The notes under the pieces were generated by a model that was given only the letters and a program-made list of their open reading frames with translations, was not told the origin of the DNA and made no database searches. Below, piece after piece: positions 45,621 to 54,417 of a stretch of DNA of 64,000 nucleotides. The stretch is taken from assembly GCF_002646595.1 (NCBI RefSeq), contig NZ_PDUD01000054.1, positions 1 to 64,000 on the forward strand. Direction: 5' to 3'. Numbering within the stretch: the stretch's first letter is position 1; every line of letters starts with the position of its first letter. The stretch is from Flavilitoribacter nigricans DSM 23189 = NBRC 102662. GTDB taxonomy: Bacteria; Bacteroidota; Bacteroidia; Chitinophagales; Saprospiraceae. The position numbers were made by a program, and so were the translations under genes.

Positions 45621-46760
45621 TTAATTACCTGATAGAAGTTTCGTATATTTTAAAATAGCTTTTTCATCATCGAACACTTCCCCTCCTTTAATGGCTTTCT
45701 CTTTAAGGAGTTTTAAGTTTCCTTCACTTTCCAGAACATTCTTAATTCCTAGGTATAAGCCTTCCGTGTTATTTTCGACGAGCATTCCAAATTCCCCATA
45801 ATCAAGTACTTCTCTACAACCACTTACGTCTGTTGAAATTACAGGTATTGACATAACCAGTGCTTCACAAATTACTGTTGGTAAGCCCTCAGAATAGCTT
45901 GAAGTGACAAGTAAATCCGCCTTTCTCATATAAGGGTATGGGTTTCTTCTGTATCCCAAAAGTTTTACTTCATTACTTAAACTCAAATCTTCTATCAAGT
46001 CAGAAAGTTTATCTTGTAGAGCACCTTGTCCTAGTATCCATAACTGGAATGATATTCCATCTTTTCTAAGTTTAGAAGCTGCAGTTATTAATCTTTCAAA
46101 TCCTTTTACTGGAGATAAACTACCTATGGCAATGAGAATCTTTTTATTTCTGGGGTAGTCAAATTTTACTTTCAAATTAGATTTATTAATAACATCTAAT
46201 CTATTTATAGGATTGTATATGACACGCATATCTGGATACAATCCAAATATCTTCTTGAACTCATTCATTGAGTCATCAGAAACAGCAACGATTGTATCTA
46301 TATTGTTATATCTTCTTTTCATTCTCTTTATATGGGAGCTAAATATTGATCTAGATACATTTTTAAAACTGAGATAACTGCTATGGACTACTACTATTTT
46401 TCTATGAATATTTCCTTTAGCATAAAAAAGGAACTGAGAATTTGATCCATCAAGAAATGATATCCCCACATCATAATCACCTTCAATTTCTTTACCCCAG
46501 ATTTTATAGAAAAGTTCTAAACCATACTTTCTGTATAAATAGGACGCAATCCTTTCAAAAACCGGTGAAGGGAAAATAAAGCTTGGCTTTACGTGGTTCG
46601 GTAAATCATCAAAAAGCTTTCCTTTATTGATTACGACATAAAGCTTTATATCAAATTTGTTATGATCGATGAGATTTAAAATATTAATCAATACTCTCTC
46701 CGCTCCACCCGCAACTAAAGATGGAATAATTATAAGAATTTTGCGTCGCCTGTTTTCCAA
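45621..46760 (-). CDS. GT4-family glycosyltransferase
   Basis: The 379-residue GT-B enzyme has KILIIIPSLVAGGAERVLINIL at the start, VVVHSSYLSFKN, LIAIGSLSPVKGFERLITAAS and the donor site EALVMSIPVISTDVSGCREVL. The GGAERV motif groups it with GT4 enzymes of capsule and O-antigen clusters. The start is TTG at 46760, since no ATG is available. The downstream gap of 155 bases to the FkbM gene has no recognised signal. Confidence 0.88.
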   Translation of the reverse strand: MENRRRKILIIIPSLVAGGAERVLINILNLIDHNKFDIKLYVVINKGKLFDDLPNHVKPSFIFPSPVFERIASYLYRKYGLELFYKIWGKEIEGDYDVGISFLDGSNSQFLFYAKGNIHRKIVVVHSSYLSFKNVSRSIFSSHIKRMKRRYNNIDTIVAVSDDSMNEFKKIFGLYPDMRVIYNPINRLDVINKSNLKVKFDYPRNKKILIAIGSLSPVKGFERLITAASKLRKDGISFQLWILGQGALQDKLSDLIEDLSLSNEVKLLGYRRNPYPYMRKADLLVTSSYSEGLPTVICEALVMSIPVISTDVSGCREVLDYGEFGMLVENNTEGLYLGIKNVLESEGNLKLLKEKAIKGGEVFDDEKAILKYTKLLSGN

Positions 46761-46778
46761 ATGAATTTCTTGTTCAGG

Positions 46779-47897
46779 TTATTTAGTGTCTATAATAATT
46801 CTCCCCAATTGATCAGAAGTTAGAAATTCTACATCAGGCCAGTTCCTAAGAATGGTTTTAAGCAATCTATCTAATTCTTTAAGCCCTAAATCTCGATTTG
46901 CTTGGCTCAGTCCACCAGAATAGTTTACACGATGAGTACTAATTATGGCTGGCTTTTTACAATAAAAGGCAGTTGAAATATCTTTAAGACAATTTGAAAC
47001 CCAATCTGCTACTTTTACATCACTTGGTTCGAAAAATGCATTTCTAGTGAGATATATTTGTCCTAGTTTATTTCTCTTACCCAAATATCTTAGCGAGCGA
47101 CGATATTTACCAGATCCAAGAGGTTCTTTATTTAATTTAGCTGTGTTTATAAAACGTATACCTTTTTTTTGAAGGATACTATTTAATGATGAATTGAAAG
47201 GGCCGTTGGTTGGAACAAAGTACTCAGCTCGATACCCAAAAGTATCATTAAAGAGATCCAAGCCACTGTCCAAAACCTTAACTAAATAATCAATATCTTC
47301 TGGAAATTCTATATCAAACGCAGCTTGATAATCTTTTCTGCTCTCTTTAACAATACTTGGGTCAAGTCCTGTCAATTCTAAATCAAAAGCAAGTTTAGTA
47401 GTAGAAAATGCCTTATCTTTTAATCTTCTAAACCAATATTTTACGTTTAAATGTTCACGTCCGTGGAATTGCGGACGAATAAGGTCATTTTCAATACCTT
47501 GAGACCATAATTTGATCATCTTCTCCTTTCTACCATACCTTTGATATGTTTCTAGCAGTGTTTCGTACTCATAGGAATCAAAATTATTAGATCTTATTTT
47601 TTTAAAGTCGGGATTTGCTACTATGCATAAAGCTGTGAAACATGGATTGTTACCATTGGAATCTTTATACTTTTCCAAAAGGCTGAATATTCCCTCCAAA
47701 TCTTCTTCATTTTCTAATGTTTCATATTTTGAATAAATATCCTGGTCTACTTTTACTCCCTTCTTTAATAATATTTCATAGACTTCTTTAGATGGAATTC
47801 TAATGCTTCCCCAATCGTCAGATTCGAAAACAATTATTTTTCGAGAAGTTCTCCAACCTGGTGCATTGGCCAAAATGCGGAGTAAATAATTACTCAT
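46779..47897 (-). CDS. NodB-like deacetylase-family protein (DDWG paralogue 1)
   Basis: The 372-residue protein is not a named family that I recognise, but it carries NodB/CE4-like marks: VFESDDWGSIRIPS (Asp27, Asp28; motif 1), QFHGREHL (His145, His149; an H-x3-H as in motif 2), FVPTNGPF (motif 3 region) and ISTHRVNYSG (motif 5 region). A metal-dependent sugar deacetylase is the best reading; the usual Ser/Thr after the first His is Gly here. It lacks a signal peptide. Its start overlaps the 3' end of the upstream paralogue by 8 bases. Confidence 0.6.
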   Translation of the reverse strand: MSNYLLRILANAPGWRTSRKIIVFESDDWGSIRIPSKEVYEILLKKGVKVDQDIYSKYETLENEEDLEGIFSLLEKYKDSNGNNPCFTALCIVANPDFKKIRSNNFDSYEYETLLETYQRYGRKEKMIKLWSQGIENDLIRPQFHGREHLNVKYWFRRLKDKAFSTTKLAFDLELTGLDPSIVKESRKDYQAAFDIEFPEDIDYLVKVLDSGLDLFNDTFGYRAEYFVPTNGPFNSSLNSILQKKGIRFINTAKLNKEPLGSGKYRRSLRYLGKRNKLGQIYLTRNAFFEPSDVKVADWVSNCLKDISTAFYCKKPAIISTHRVNYSGGLSQANRDLGLKELDRLLKTILRNWPDVEFLTSDQLGRIIIDTK

Positions 47898-49035
47898 TTA
47901 AATTTGCGTTATGTGTGAAAGCCTCCTTCTTTTTATCCATTTCTAAACCCAGTTGATCAGATGAATAGAACTCTACTGAAGGCCATAACTTTACAATTTC
48001 ATCTAGCAAAGATCTCAAGCCTCGAAGGTTTGTATCTCGATTTTTGGGATCCAATGACCCCGTATAATTTAACCGATGGCTACCAATTATTGCGGGTTTT
48101 TTCCATTTAAATGCGATGCTAATTCTTTTCATACACTCACCTACCCAATCTTTTTGTGGATACAAAGTAGGTTCAAAAAATGCATTTCTAACAAGATATC
48201 TTTGTCCCAACTGGTTCTTTTGCCCCTGATAATGAAATTTAAGTTTTCTGTCATACCCTGACTGGGCTGTTGGTATTTGTTGCGCGACTACTCCTTGTAA
48301 GTAATGAACGCCGTTTTCTAAAAGGCATTCCTCTAATTGAGAATCCCATGTGTAACAAGGAGCTATGAATGATTTTGAAGAAAAACTCCAAATATCCTTA
48401 AAAAGCTTTAGTCCTTCGGATACTATTTTTTTTTGTCCAGTTAATTCATCTATAGAATCATAGTCAAGGGCGTCCATATATTCCATTGGATAATCATGGC
48501 TATATCTAATCTTTGGACTAAAGAAATTATGTTGGAATGCATCTAATACAGGCACTTCTTTTCTTTGCAATGCATCAATCCAACGATTAACTTGCAGATG
48601 CTCTCTTCCATGAAACTGGGGCTTGATCAACTTTTCTTCAATACCTTTTTGATATAGTTCATAGACTTTATCATGTGATGGGTAACGATTAAGGGTGTCT
48701 ATGAAAGGTTCAAAATAATAGCTCTGAAAATCTGATTCCTTGATCTTTTCGAAGTTAGGATTGGCAACTATATTATTTAATGTAAAAATAGATGATTGCC
48801 CATTTTTATCTTTTACAGAATCTAACACATCAAATAGGCATTCTAAATCTTTATTACTTTCTAATGAATCAAAATTATTATATGGACAATTTTCTAAAGG
48901 ATACCCCTTCTTTTTGAGAGAATTAAATACCGCTTTTGAAGGCATTCGAATTGCCCCCCAATCATCAGATTCAAAAACGACAATTTTACGATCTGTTTTC
49001 CAGCCCAATATATTTATCAGATGCTTTTTTATCAT
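47890..49035 (-). CDS. NodB-like deacetylase-family protein (DDWG paralogue 2)
   Basis: This 381-residue protein is clearly paralogous to its downstream neighbour, sharing GWKTDRKIVVFESDDWG, QFHGREHL (His142, His146), YLVRNAFFEP, GSHRLNYTG and SSDQLG in the same order. The putative metal ligands are Asp24/Asp25, His142 and His146. It too has no signal peptide. The pair probably arose by tandem duplication and then diverged strongly. It lies 127 bases downstream of the EpsG-like polymerase gene. Confidence 0.6.
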   Translation of the reverse strand: MIKKHLINILGWKTDRKIVVFESDDWGAIRMPSKAVFNSLKKKGYPLENCPYNNFDSLESNKDLECLFDVLDSVKDKNGQSSIFTLNNIVANPNFEKIKESDFQSYYFEPFIDTLNRYPSHDKVYELYQKGIEEKLIKPQFHGREHLQVNRWIDALQRKEVPVLDAFQHNFFSPKIRYSHDYPMEYMDALDYDSIDELTGQKKIVSEGLKLFKDIWSFSSKSFIAPCYTWDSQLEECLLENGVHYLQGVVAQQIPTAQSGYDRKLKFHYQGQKNQLGQRYLVRNAFFEPTLYPQKDWVGECMKRISIAFKWKKPAIIGSHRLNYTGSLDPKNRDTNLRGLRSLLDEIVKLWPSVEFYSSDQLGLEMDKKKEAFTHNANLNE

Positions 49036-49162
49036 CTTAGCAAATAAGTTATTTACAAACAGTGTTGTGAGAATTAACGCTCAAAAAATTTGAAGTGTCA
49101 TTGGGCATCAATAATTAAGCTGTAAGTGAAATTTTTAGGTCAAAAAAATCTAAACTATATCC

Positions 49163-50446
49163 TTATATAAACACCTGCTTAATAAATTCTTTAATTGTAA
49201 TTTCTTCTCCATTTAAAAATGGATAAATACCTGGACTTATAAGTACCTTAAATCCTGTATATTCTCCAATTAGGCTTAACTGTGTAAAAACGAATAAAAA
49301 TATAACAGGTGCGCCAAGTATTACGATTGTACGGTATCCATAGACTGAAAGCGTCTTCTTTTGAGCTATATTCTCGTTATACAAAATGATTAGGTACGCT
49401 AACAAGTATAATGCGGCATTTAAAAAAAATCTTTTCTCAAGCGACGATGTAAAAGTGCTTAAATTAGCTCCTGCAATTAAAAGCAAAGCAAGACTTGCTA
49501 AAGAGCTTAAAAAGTAATCATGGTTTTTGCGCTTTAAGTATCCAAAAAATATCACAGCATAGATAAAGAGTAATTGTATTAACAATTTAATGCCTTTAAA
49601 ATAGTATTCTACATGAAAACTTTTATTCTGCCTCCCTGCTTTGCTGCTCCTTGCCTCTAAATAAGCATCGTCCTTTACGTAACTATTAAACTTTTCCCTT
49701 CCTAACTCTGTCGTTTTAGCATATCTTTCTATGGTATTTATATCTGGAGTTAAAAAAAATGAACTTAGAAAAACCAATAAGTAGATCTTAGGCCAGTTTC
49801 CGAATATTGCTATTAGGTAAAATGGTATTGTAAGAATAAAATATCCAAAATGAACTACAGGGGCCAGAAGAATTAACAGAATATATTTTCTGTCTTTCGT
49901 TTGAAAATATGAGAATGCACCATTAAAAAATATCCAACCTCCAGTATGGTTGCGAATGGTATTTATTCCTTCAAAGCTCTTCCAAAACAAAAAAATCAGA
50001 AAAAGAAGAAGAAGGACCAAATCCCATTTACCTCTTATTAATGAATATACTTTATTGATACCATTTACAAAGAAATAACCGTAAATAAGTCCCGCAATTG
50101 CGTATAAGCCAGCTGCCGAACTTGAAAAGAAACTTGCTATGTAAGATATAAAATGAAGAAAGAAATCATCATTCGTTTCAGGCTCTGGTCTAAAAAGAAA
50201 TATTGCCTTTGTTTCTTTTAAAAATTCTCCAAGACCTAAACCATAATAATGATTAGCAATATTAGACGCATGACGATAGCCATCAGTTCCAACAGGAAAC
50301 AACATTGTCGCTCCATAGATCCCAAAAAATAAAATCAATATATATTTTCCATAACGTGTATTGATTTTCCTTAAGGAACCTAAAAAGCCTAAAACGGGGC
50401 TAATAAATAATAAAATTAAGCCAAAAGCATATTGCTTTTTATTCAT
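49163..50446 (-). CDS. EpsG-like polysaccharide polymerase (Wzy-type)
   Basis: The 427-residue protein has about 10-12 membrane helices, beginning QYAFGLILLFISPVLGFLGSL. The periplasmic loop FPVGTDGYRHASNIANHYYG and a long loop at about 75-95 resemble EpsG-family polymerases, which join repeat units on the periplasmic face. No other polymerase candidate is in the window, so this is the likely Wzy partner of the flippase at 57796-59247. It stands between two gaps of 127 and 141 bases, which may hold regulatory sites not recognised here. Confidence 0.75.
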   Translation of the reverse strand: MNKKQYAFGLILLFISPVLGFLGSLRKINTRYGKYILILFFGIYGATMLFPVGTDGYRHASNIANHYYGLGLGEFLKETKAIFLFRPEPETNDDFFLHFISYIASFFSSSAAGLYAIAGLIYGYFFVNGINKVYSLIRGKWDLVLLLLFLIFLFWKSFEGINTIRNHTGGWIFFNGAFSYFQTKDRKYILLILLAPVVHFGYFILTIPFYLIAIFGNWPKIYLLVFLSSFFLTPDINTIERYAKTTELGREKFNSYVKDDAYLEARSSKAGRQNKSFHVEYYFKGIKLLIQLLFIYAVIFFGYLKRKNHDYFLSSLASLALLLIAGANLSTFTSSLEKRFFLNAALYLLAYLIILYNENIAQKKTLSVYGYRTIVILGAPVIFLFVFTQLSLIGEYTGFKVLISPGIYPFLNGEEITIKEFIKQVFI

Positions 50447-50587
50447 CTACTGTAAAATTGCGAATAAAAATGGATTATATTTTTGGTTTATATTTTAAAT
50501 AGGTCATACTTTTAATAAGCTACTAAGTGGTCTTAAATCTACACTCATTATTGTATTATCCAACAGTTAACAACATGATTCCTACAA

Positions 50588-51760
50588 CTATAATAAATTT
50601 TTAAAAAGGTCTCTTATAATATATGGCAAGTTCAACCAGATAAGCTGAATCTTTTTAAATTTATTGCTTTCTATACATTTCAAATAGAAGCTTATATATT
50701 TTTCACTAACTATTCCCGCATCAAAATGTAGATGGAACAAATTTATAGTGTCATTACTTATCTTATTGTAGTAAGATGAATCTGAAATCAAATTTTCAAT
50801 ATTTTTCAGATTATTTTTTAGTGAGTCTGCATCAGCTAAATTTCTTTCCGAAAAGTTAGTTCGGAAAAAATTGTTAAAATTATTTTTGGATACGAGTATT
50901 GGTATATCATTATTTTCTGCTGGAGTAAGCGAAGGGATTCCTAAAGAGGTAGCTTCCATAAATGATCTGCCAGTTCCAATTACACAATCACCTAGATAAA
51001 GGAATTGGGAAGCAGTACTTGCGCGTTCGTCAGTGATAAATTTAACAGGAAGCCTTTTTCTTTCAGCTATCTTTTTTAGATTTTCAAAACGATTTTCATT
51101 TTGAATTCTCCCAATAACATATAAAAATACATTATGCTTAACCATTAATTTCTCTATAAGCCGAAATGAATCTTCTAATGTTTTTTCATATGCACCTCCT
51201 AATCGGGAAATTCTGATGAAATTAAAGCGATCAGTTATTTTTCTTTCCTCTGACTGTGAACTATTTAATATTTCTAATCTTGAGACCCTATTACTTACTA
51301 ATGAAAGAGGGATATTTTTATAAACTAAATTATTTCTAAACCATTCGAAGTTTTCGTAACTGAAAAGTAATAACCCATCAGCGAACTGCCACCTATTTCT
51401 TTTGGGATTCGGTCCTCCACATTTAGTCAAAATAATTTTGTGTTTAAATAGAGCTGGTAAAACTAAAGCAATATTCAAAGATTCTGTATCAAAGCAATTT
51501 ATAATATCTGGCTTAAAAAGCTTTATATATTCGTTCAACTCATAATTCACCTTAAAAAGGTCAATAACTTTGGTATAGAACAAATGTTCTTTAAAAGCTA
51601 AGTTACCATCAAAAACGGGGCTTGCATTTGGACCAAGTGAGATTATCGATACTTTGTTTTGTTTTCTAATTTCTTTAGAAATTTGATTACAAGAATGATA
51701 GTGCCCCCCGCTTGCTTTTCCCTGAGAGTAAATTAAAAAAATGATGTTCACTTCATTCAA
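50588..51760 (-). CDS. GT4-like glycosyltransferase
   Basis: A 390-residue GT-B protein with NIIFLIYSQGKASGGHYHSC at the start, KIILTKCGGPNPKRNRW, FIRISRLGGAYEKTLEDSFRL and GTGRSFMEATSLGIPSLTP as the donor region. Divergence from canonical GT4 motifs is larger than for its neighbours. It begins with TTG in a four-base TTGA overlap with the MurB-like gene. The acceptor may be the product made with the MurA/MurB pair. Confidence 0.75.
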   Translation of the reverse strand: MNEVNIIFLIYSQGKASGGHYHSCNQISKEIRKQNKVSIISLGPNASPVFDGNLAFKEHLFYTKVIDLFKVNYELNEYIKLFKPDIINCFDTESLNIALVLPALFKHKIILTKCGGPNPKRNRWQFADGLLLFSYENFEWFRNNLVYKNIPLSLVSNRVSRLEILNSSQSEERKITDRFNFIRISRLGGAYEKTLEDSFRLIEKLMVKHNVFLYVIGRIQNENRFENLKKIAERKRLPVKFITDERASTASQFLYLGDCVIGTGRSFMEATSLGIPSLTPAENNDIPILVSKNNFNNFFRTNFSERNLADADSLKNNLKNIENLISDSSYYNKISNDTINLFHLHFDAGIVSEKYISFYLKCIESNKFKKIQLIWLNLPYIIRDLFKNLL

Positions 51761-52629
51761 ATTATTCTTTGTTCAACTTCAATTTCAATCTGATATTTCT
51801 CCTTAACGCGCTCTTGTACAAAGTTGATAATTGCTATAATATCACTCCCAGTAGCATTATTATAATTTATTATGAAGCCCCCATGCTTTTCTGAGATTTT
51901 AGCTCCTCCAATTGTGAATCCCTTCAAGCCAAGATCCTCTATTATTTTTCCTACATAAAAACCGGTGGGACGTTTAAAAACACTCCCTGCATTAGGAAAT
52001 TTTTTTGGTTGTTTACTCCATCTACTAACCTTAACTCTTTCCATTTTTTCTTTAATACGATCATAGCTTCCTCTTTTCAACATAAACCAAGCTTTCAACA
52101 CAATTTTATCGGGGTTTTGTTGAAAAAAGCTATTGCGATAACAGAACCCAATATCTTGATTCTCTATCTCCTTAATTTGGAAATCTACTAAATCTAAATA
52201 TCTAACTTTAACAAGAATATCCTTGATTTCTTCTCCACTCGCACCGGCATTCATTACAACAGCTCCACCAATTGAACTTGGAATGTCATAGAATACTTCA
52301 GCCCCAGTAAGTTCATTTTCTAAGGCCAGAGTGCTTAAATCTAAAGTACTAGCACCAGCTTCAGCACTAATTAATCCATCACCCAAAAAATCTAAGGAAT
52401 TAAAAGAGTCACCAACTATGATAAAATCCTGATTATAATAAGATTTAGATAAAATTATATTATAGCCTCTGCCAATCAAGATCTTATTTAACAAGTCATT
52501 TTTTTCAGAGAATTTACTATATATATCAATAAAATCTGATTCAAATTCAGGAAAAAATGCTCTTCTACAAGCTGCTTTTAGCTTGTAACTATTATGAGAA
52601 GTTAAATCGTAGTTTCTATGGCATTCCAT
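51757..52629 (-). CDS. MurB-like UDP-enolpyruvyl-sugar reductase
   Basis: The 290-residue flavoenzyme has FAD-binding GRGYNIILS (53-61) and IPSSIGGAVVMNAGASGEEI (116-135), YRNSFF (Arg165) and the reduction-site Ser216 in NAGSVFKRP, then GGAKISEKHGGFIIN and a C-terminal EVEQRII. All expected MurB active-site regions are present, in the short type II form. Housekeeping MurB sits in cell-wall gene clusters; here it lies between a glycosyltransferase and sulfotransferases, with a MurA homologue 1.8 kb upstream. The pair should add a lactyl ether to a UDP-HexNAc for the polysaccharide, which is inference. Confidence 0.85.
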   Translation of the reverse strand: MECHRNYDLTSHNSYKLKAACRRAFFPEFESDFIDIYSKFSEKNDLLNKILIGRGYNIILSKSYYNQDFIIVGDSFNSLDFLGDGLISAEAGASTLDLSTLALENELTGAEVFYDIPSSIGGAVVMNAGASGEEIKDILVKVRYLDLVDFQIKEIENQDIGFCYRNSFFQQNPDKIVLKAWFMLKRGSYDRIKEKMERVKVSRWSKQPKKFPNAGSVFKRPTGFYVGKIIEDLGLKGFTIGGAKISEKHGGFIINYNNATGSDIIAIINFVQERVKEKYQIEIEVEQRII

Positions 52630-52646
52630 ATGGCCTTTATTAGAAT

Positions 52647-53516
52647 TTAGGAGTTAGAATTATTTTTTCTACAATTATTATTTATCTCATTATAAAATAA
52701 AACATCATCCCACAGTTCTGCCTCTAAAAATTTTCTTTCTTTATCCTTTAACTGAGGTGGCCTTTTTGAAGTAAGCAATGATCTATAGATGTATTTCCCA
52801 ATAAAATTGGAGTTGAGTATAGGAGATATTTTTCGCAACCAAATAGAAGGTGTTTTTGCAGCATTTGTACGCTTATTTTTATCTCCTTCTTTTAAATCTT
52901 CGATAGAAGAAATTGTACTAACATTAATAAACTCAAAAATTTCATTTAAATAATTAACTTCATTTTTAATGAATAATTCAAATGGAACTATATAAACATT
53001 TTCCTGATCAATATATTTGAATACATTTTCAAATAAGCTCTTGTAGCGGCTTCTTCCAACGTATGAGAACTTCTTTTGGTGATAATAGCTTTTTTCTGTT
53101 CTTACGGGTTCTTCCTTTAAAGCATTTAATAATGATAAATGCTCTCTCCCCATCTTCACTTGGTGCCAGTAGTGAGAATGTGTTCTAGATACTGGATGTC
53201 TCAGTATAAAAATTAATTTAACATTTGGAACTATATCTCTTAATCGTTGTGGTGCTAAATTTTCAAAAGCGCAATCAGCTGATGTCTGGCCCAATACTTG
53301 CCCATCTTTGGAATCTGTGAAAAGGGATTTATACCACTGGACTCCATTTTTATATATCCTTGAATCGTCAAAGAAACTGAATTCAAGAGTTCGGGGAGGC
53401 ATATAGATTTGTGGATGCCTTCTCAAAAGACTATCTATATAAGTTGTACCACTTTTTTGCATTCCACCAATAATAAAGGAAGGCAAGTTTCTATCTGTTA
53501 AAACATCCTCGATCAT
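52647..53516 (-). CDS. PAPS-dependent sulfotransferase
   Basis: The 289-residue protein has the 5'-phosphosulfate loop GGMQKSGTTYIDSLL (17-31), and the 3'-phosphate motif FILRHPVSRTHSHYWHQ (about 108-124) in the correct order. These are the two PAPS-binding motifs of carbohydrate sulfotransferases. The sulfate acceptor is presumably a sugar hydroxyl of the repeat unit. It lies 1 base downstream of a second sulfotransferase. No signal or membrane segment is seen, so sulfation would be cytoplasmic, before export. Confidence 0.88.
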   Translation of the reverse strand: MIEDVLTDRNLPSFIIGGMQKSGTTYIDSLLRRHPQIYMPPRTLEFSFFDDSRIYKNGVQWYKSLFTDSKDGQVLGQTSADCAFENLAPQRLRDIVPNVKLIFILRHPVSRTHSHYWHQVKMGREHLSLLNALKEEPVRTEKSYYHQKKFSYVGRSRYKSLFENVFKYIDQENVYIVPFELFIKNEVNYLNEIFEFINVSTISSIEDLKEGDKNKRTNAAKTPSIWLRKISPILNSNFIGKYIYRSLLTSKRPPQLKDKERKFLEAELWDDVLFYNEINNNCRKNNSNS

Positions 53517-53517
53517 A

Positions 53518-54417
53518 TTATAAATAGCGATATTTCATAAGAGAGGCCTGATCCATTCGACCTATTAGCTTCCTGTTAGAATCCTTAAGAGACAATTTTT
53601 CCGTTTGATTGAATCCAAGCATATTAATATCTTGTCGCTTGAATTTCAGCCAAACTGAGCATCGAATAATTGCCCCTGAATATAATCGGTAAAACCCAAA
53701 AGGTAAAAATCCGAATGGATTCTTGTAGCTTCTTGAAAACTTATTTAAAAAAATCATTATTCTCAAAAAGACAGGATTAATTGAAAAGTTCTTAACTGAC
53801 TTTTCGGTCTCCTCGTAGTTAAATTCTATATCGATGAAGTCTGCAACTTTTTTGAAAAAAGTGTATGGTGAATCGGAAAATTCCTCGAAAAGTAAACATA
53901 GAACGTTTTGCTCTCCTATTCTATCTTCCAAAAAACTTAGATATTCATAAAACAGAAAATAATTTGAATTTATTAGTAATGGCTGTTTTCCAAAATTCAT
54001 AAATTCAACAGGGTTAGCAGTTCCTCCAGTTTTAATATACTGTAAATATAAGCTCTTTAATAAAGCTTGTTGTTCTCTTAAAACTAAGAAAAATTTTAGT
54101 TCGTCTTTTTTAAAAATATTTATCAATCTATTCGCGATGATTTTTCTATCAATCGCTCCCATATAAGGCATTCCGCAAAACTCTTCATCAGATATTATTA
54201 CCCTTTCAGGACAAGAATTATTAGAGAACAGATTGATAAAAATGCTATAGGCTCGATTAAGAGAAAAATTAAATTCGGAGGTATTTAGAACATAAAACTT
54301 AAATTGTTCCAAGTCTGTTCTGTCTATATAGTGCCATCCATCAAAACTCTTAAAAACATTTTTTTGAAAAAATGTTGATCCTGTTTTATGTAAACCCAGA
54401 TGAATTATTATCTCCAT
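53518..54417 (-). CDS. Sulfotransferase-like protein
   Basis: From the ATG at 54417 (299 residues); a TTG one codon earlier is less likely. The 5'-loop is HLGLHKTGSTFFQKN (about 6-20) and a second motif FFLVLREQQALLKSLYLQYI stands in the place of the 3'-phosphate site. The ATG overlaps the MurA-like stop in a TGATG arrangement, so it is translationally coupled to it. Similarity to the other sulfotransferase is limited to these motifs, suggesting a different acceptor position. Confidence 0.8.
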   Translation of the reverse strand: MEIIIHLGLHKTGSTFFQKNVFKSFDGWHYIDRTDLEQFKFYVLNTSEFNFSLNRAYSIFINLFSNNSCPERVIISDEEFCGMPYMGAIDRKIIANRLINIFKKDELKFFLVLREQQALLKSLYLQYIKTGGTANPVEFMNFGKQPLLINSNYFLFYEYLSFLEDRIGEQNVLCLLFEEFSDSPYTFFKKVADFIDIEFNYEETEKSVKNFSINPVFLRIMIFLNKFSRSYKNPFGFLPFGFYRLYSGAIIRCSVWLKFKRQDINMLGFNQTEKLSLKDSNRKLIGRMDQASLMKYRYL

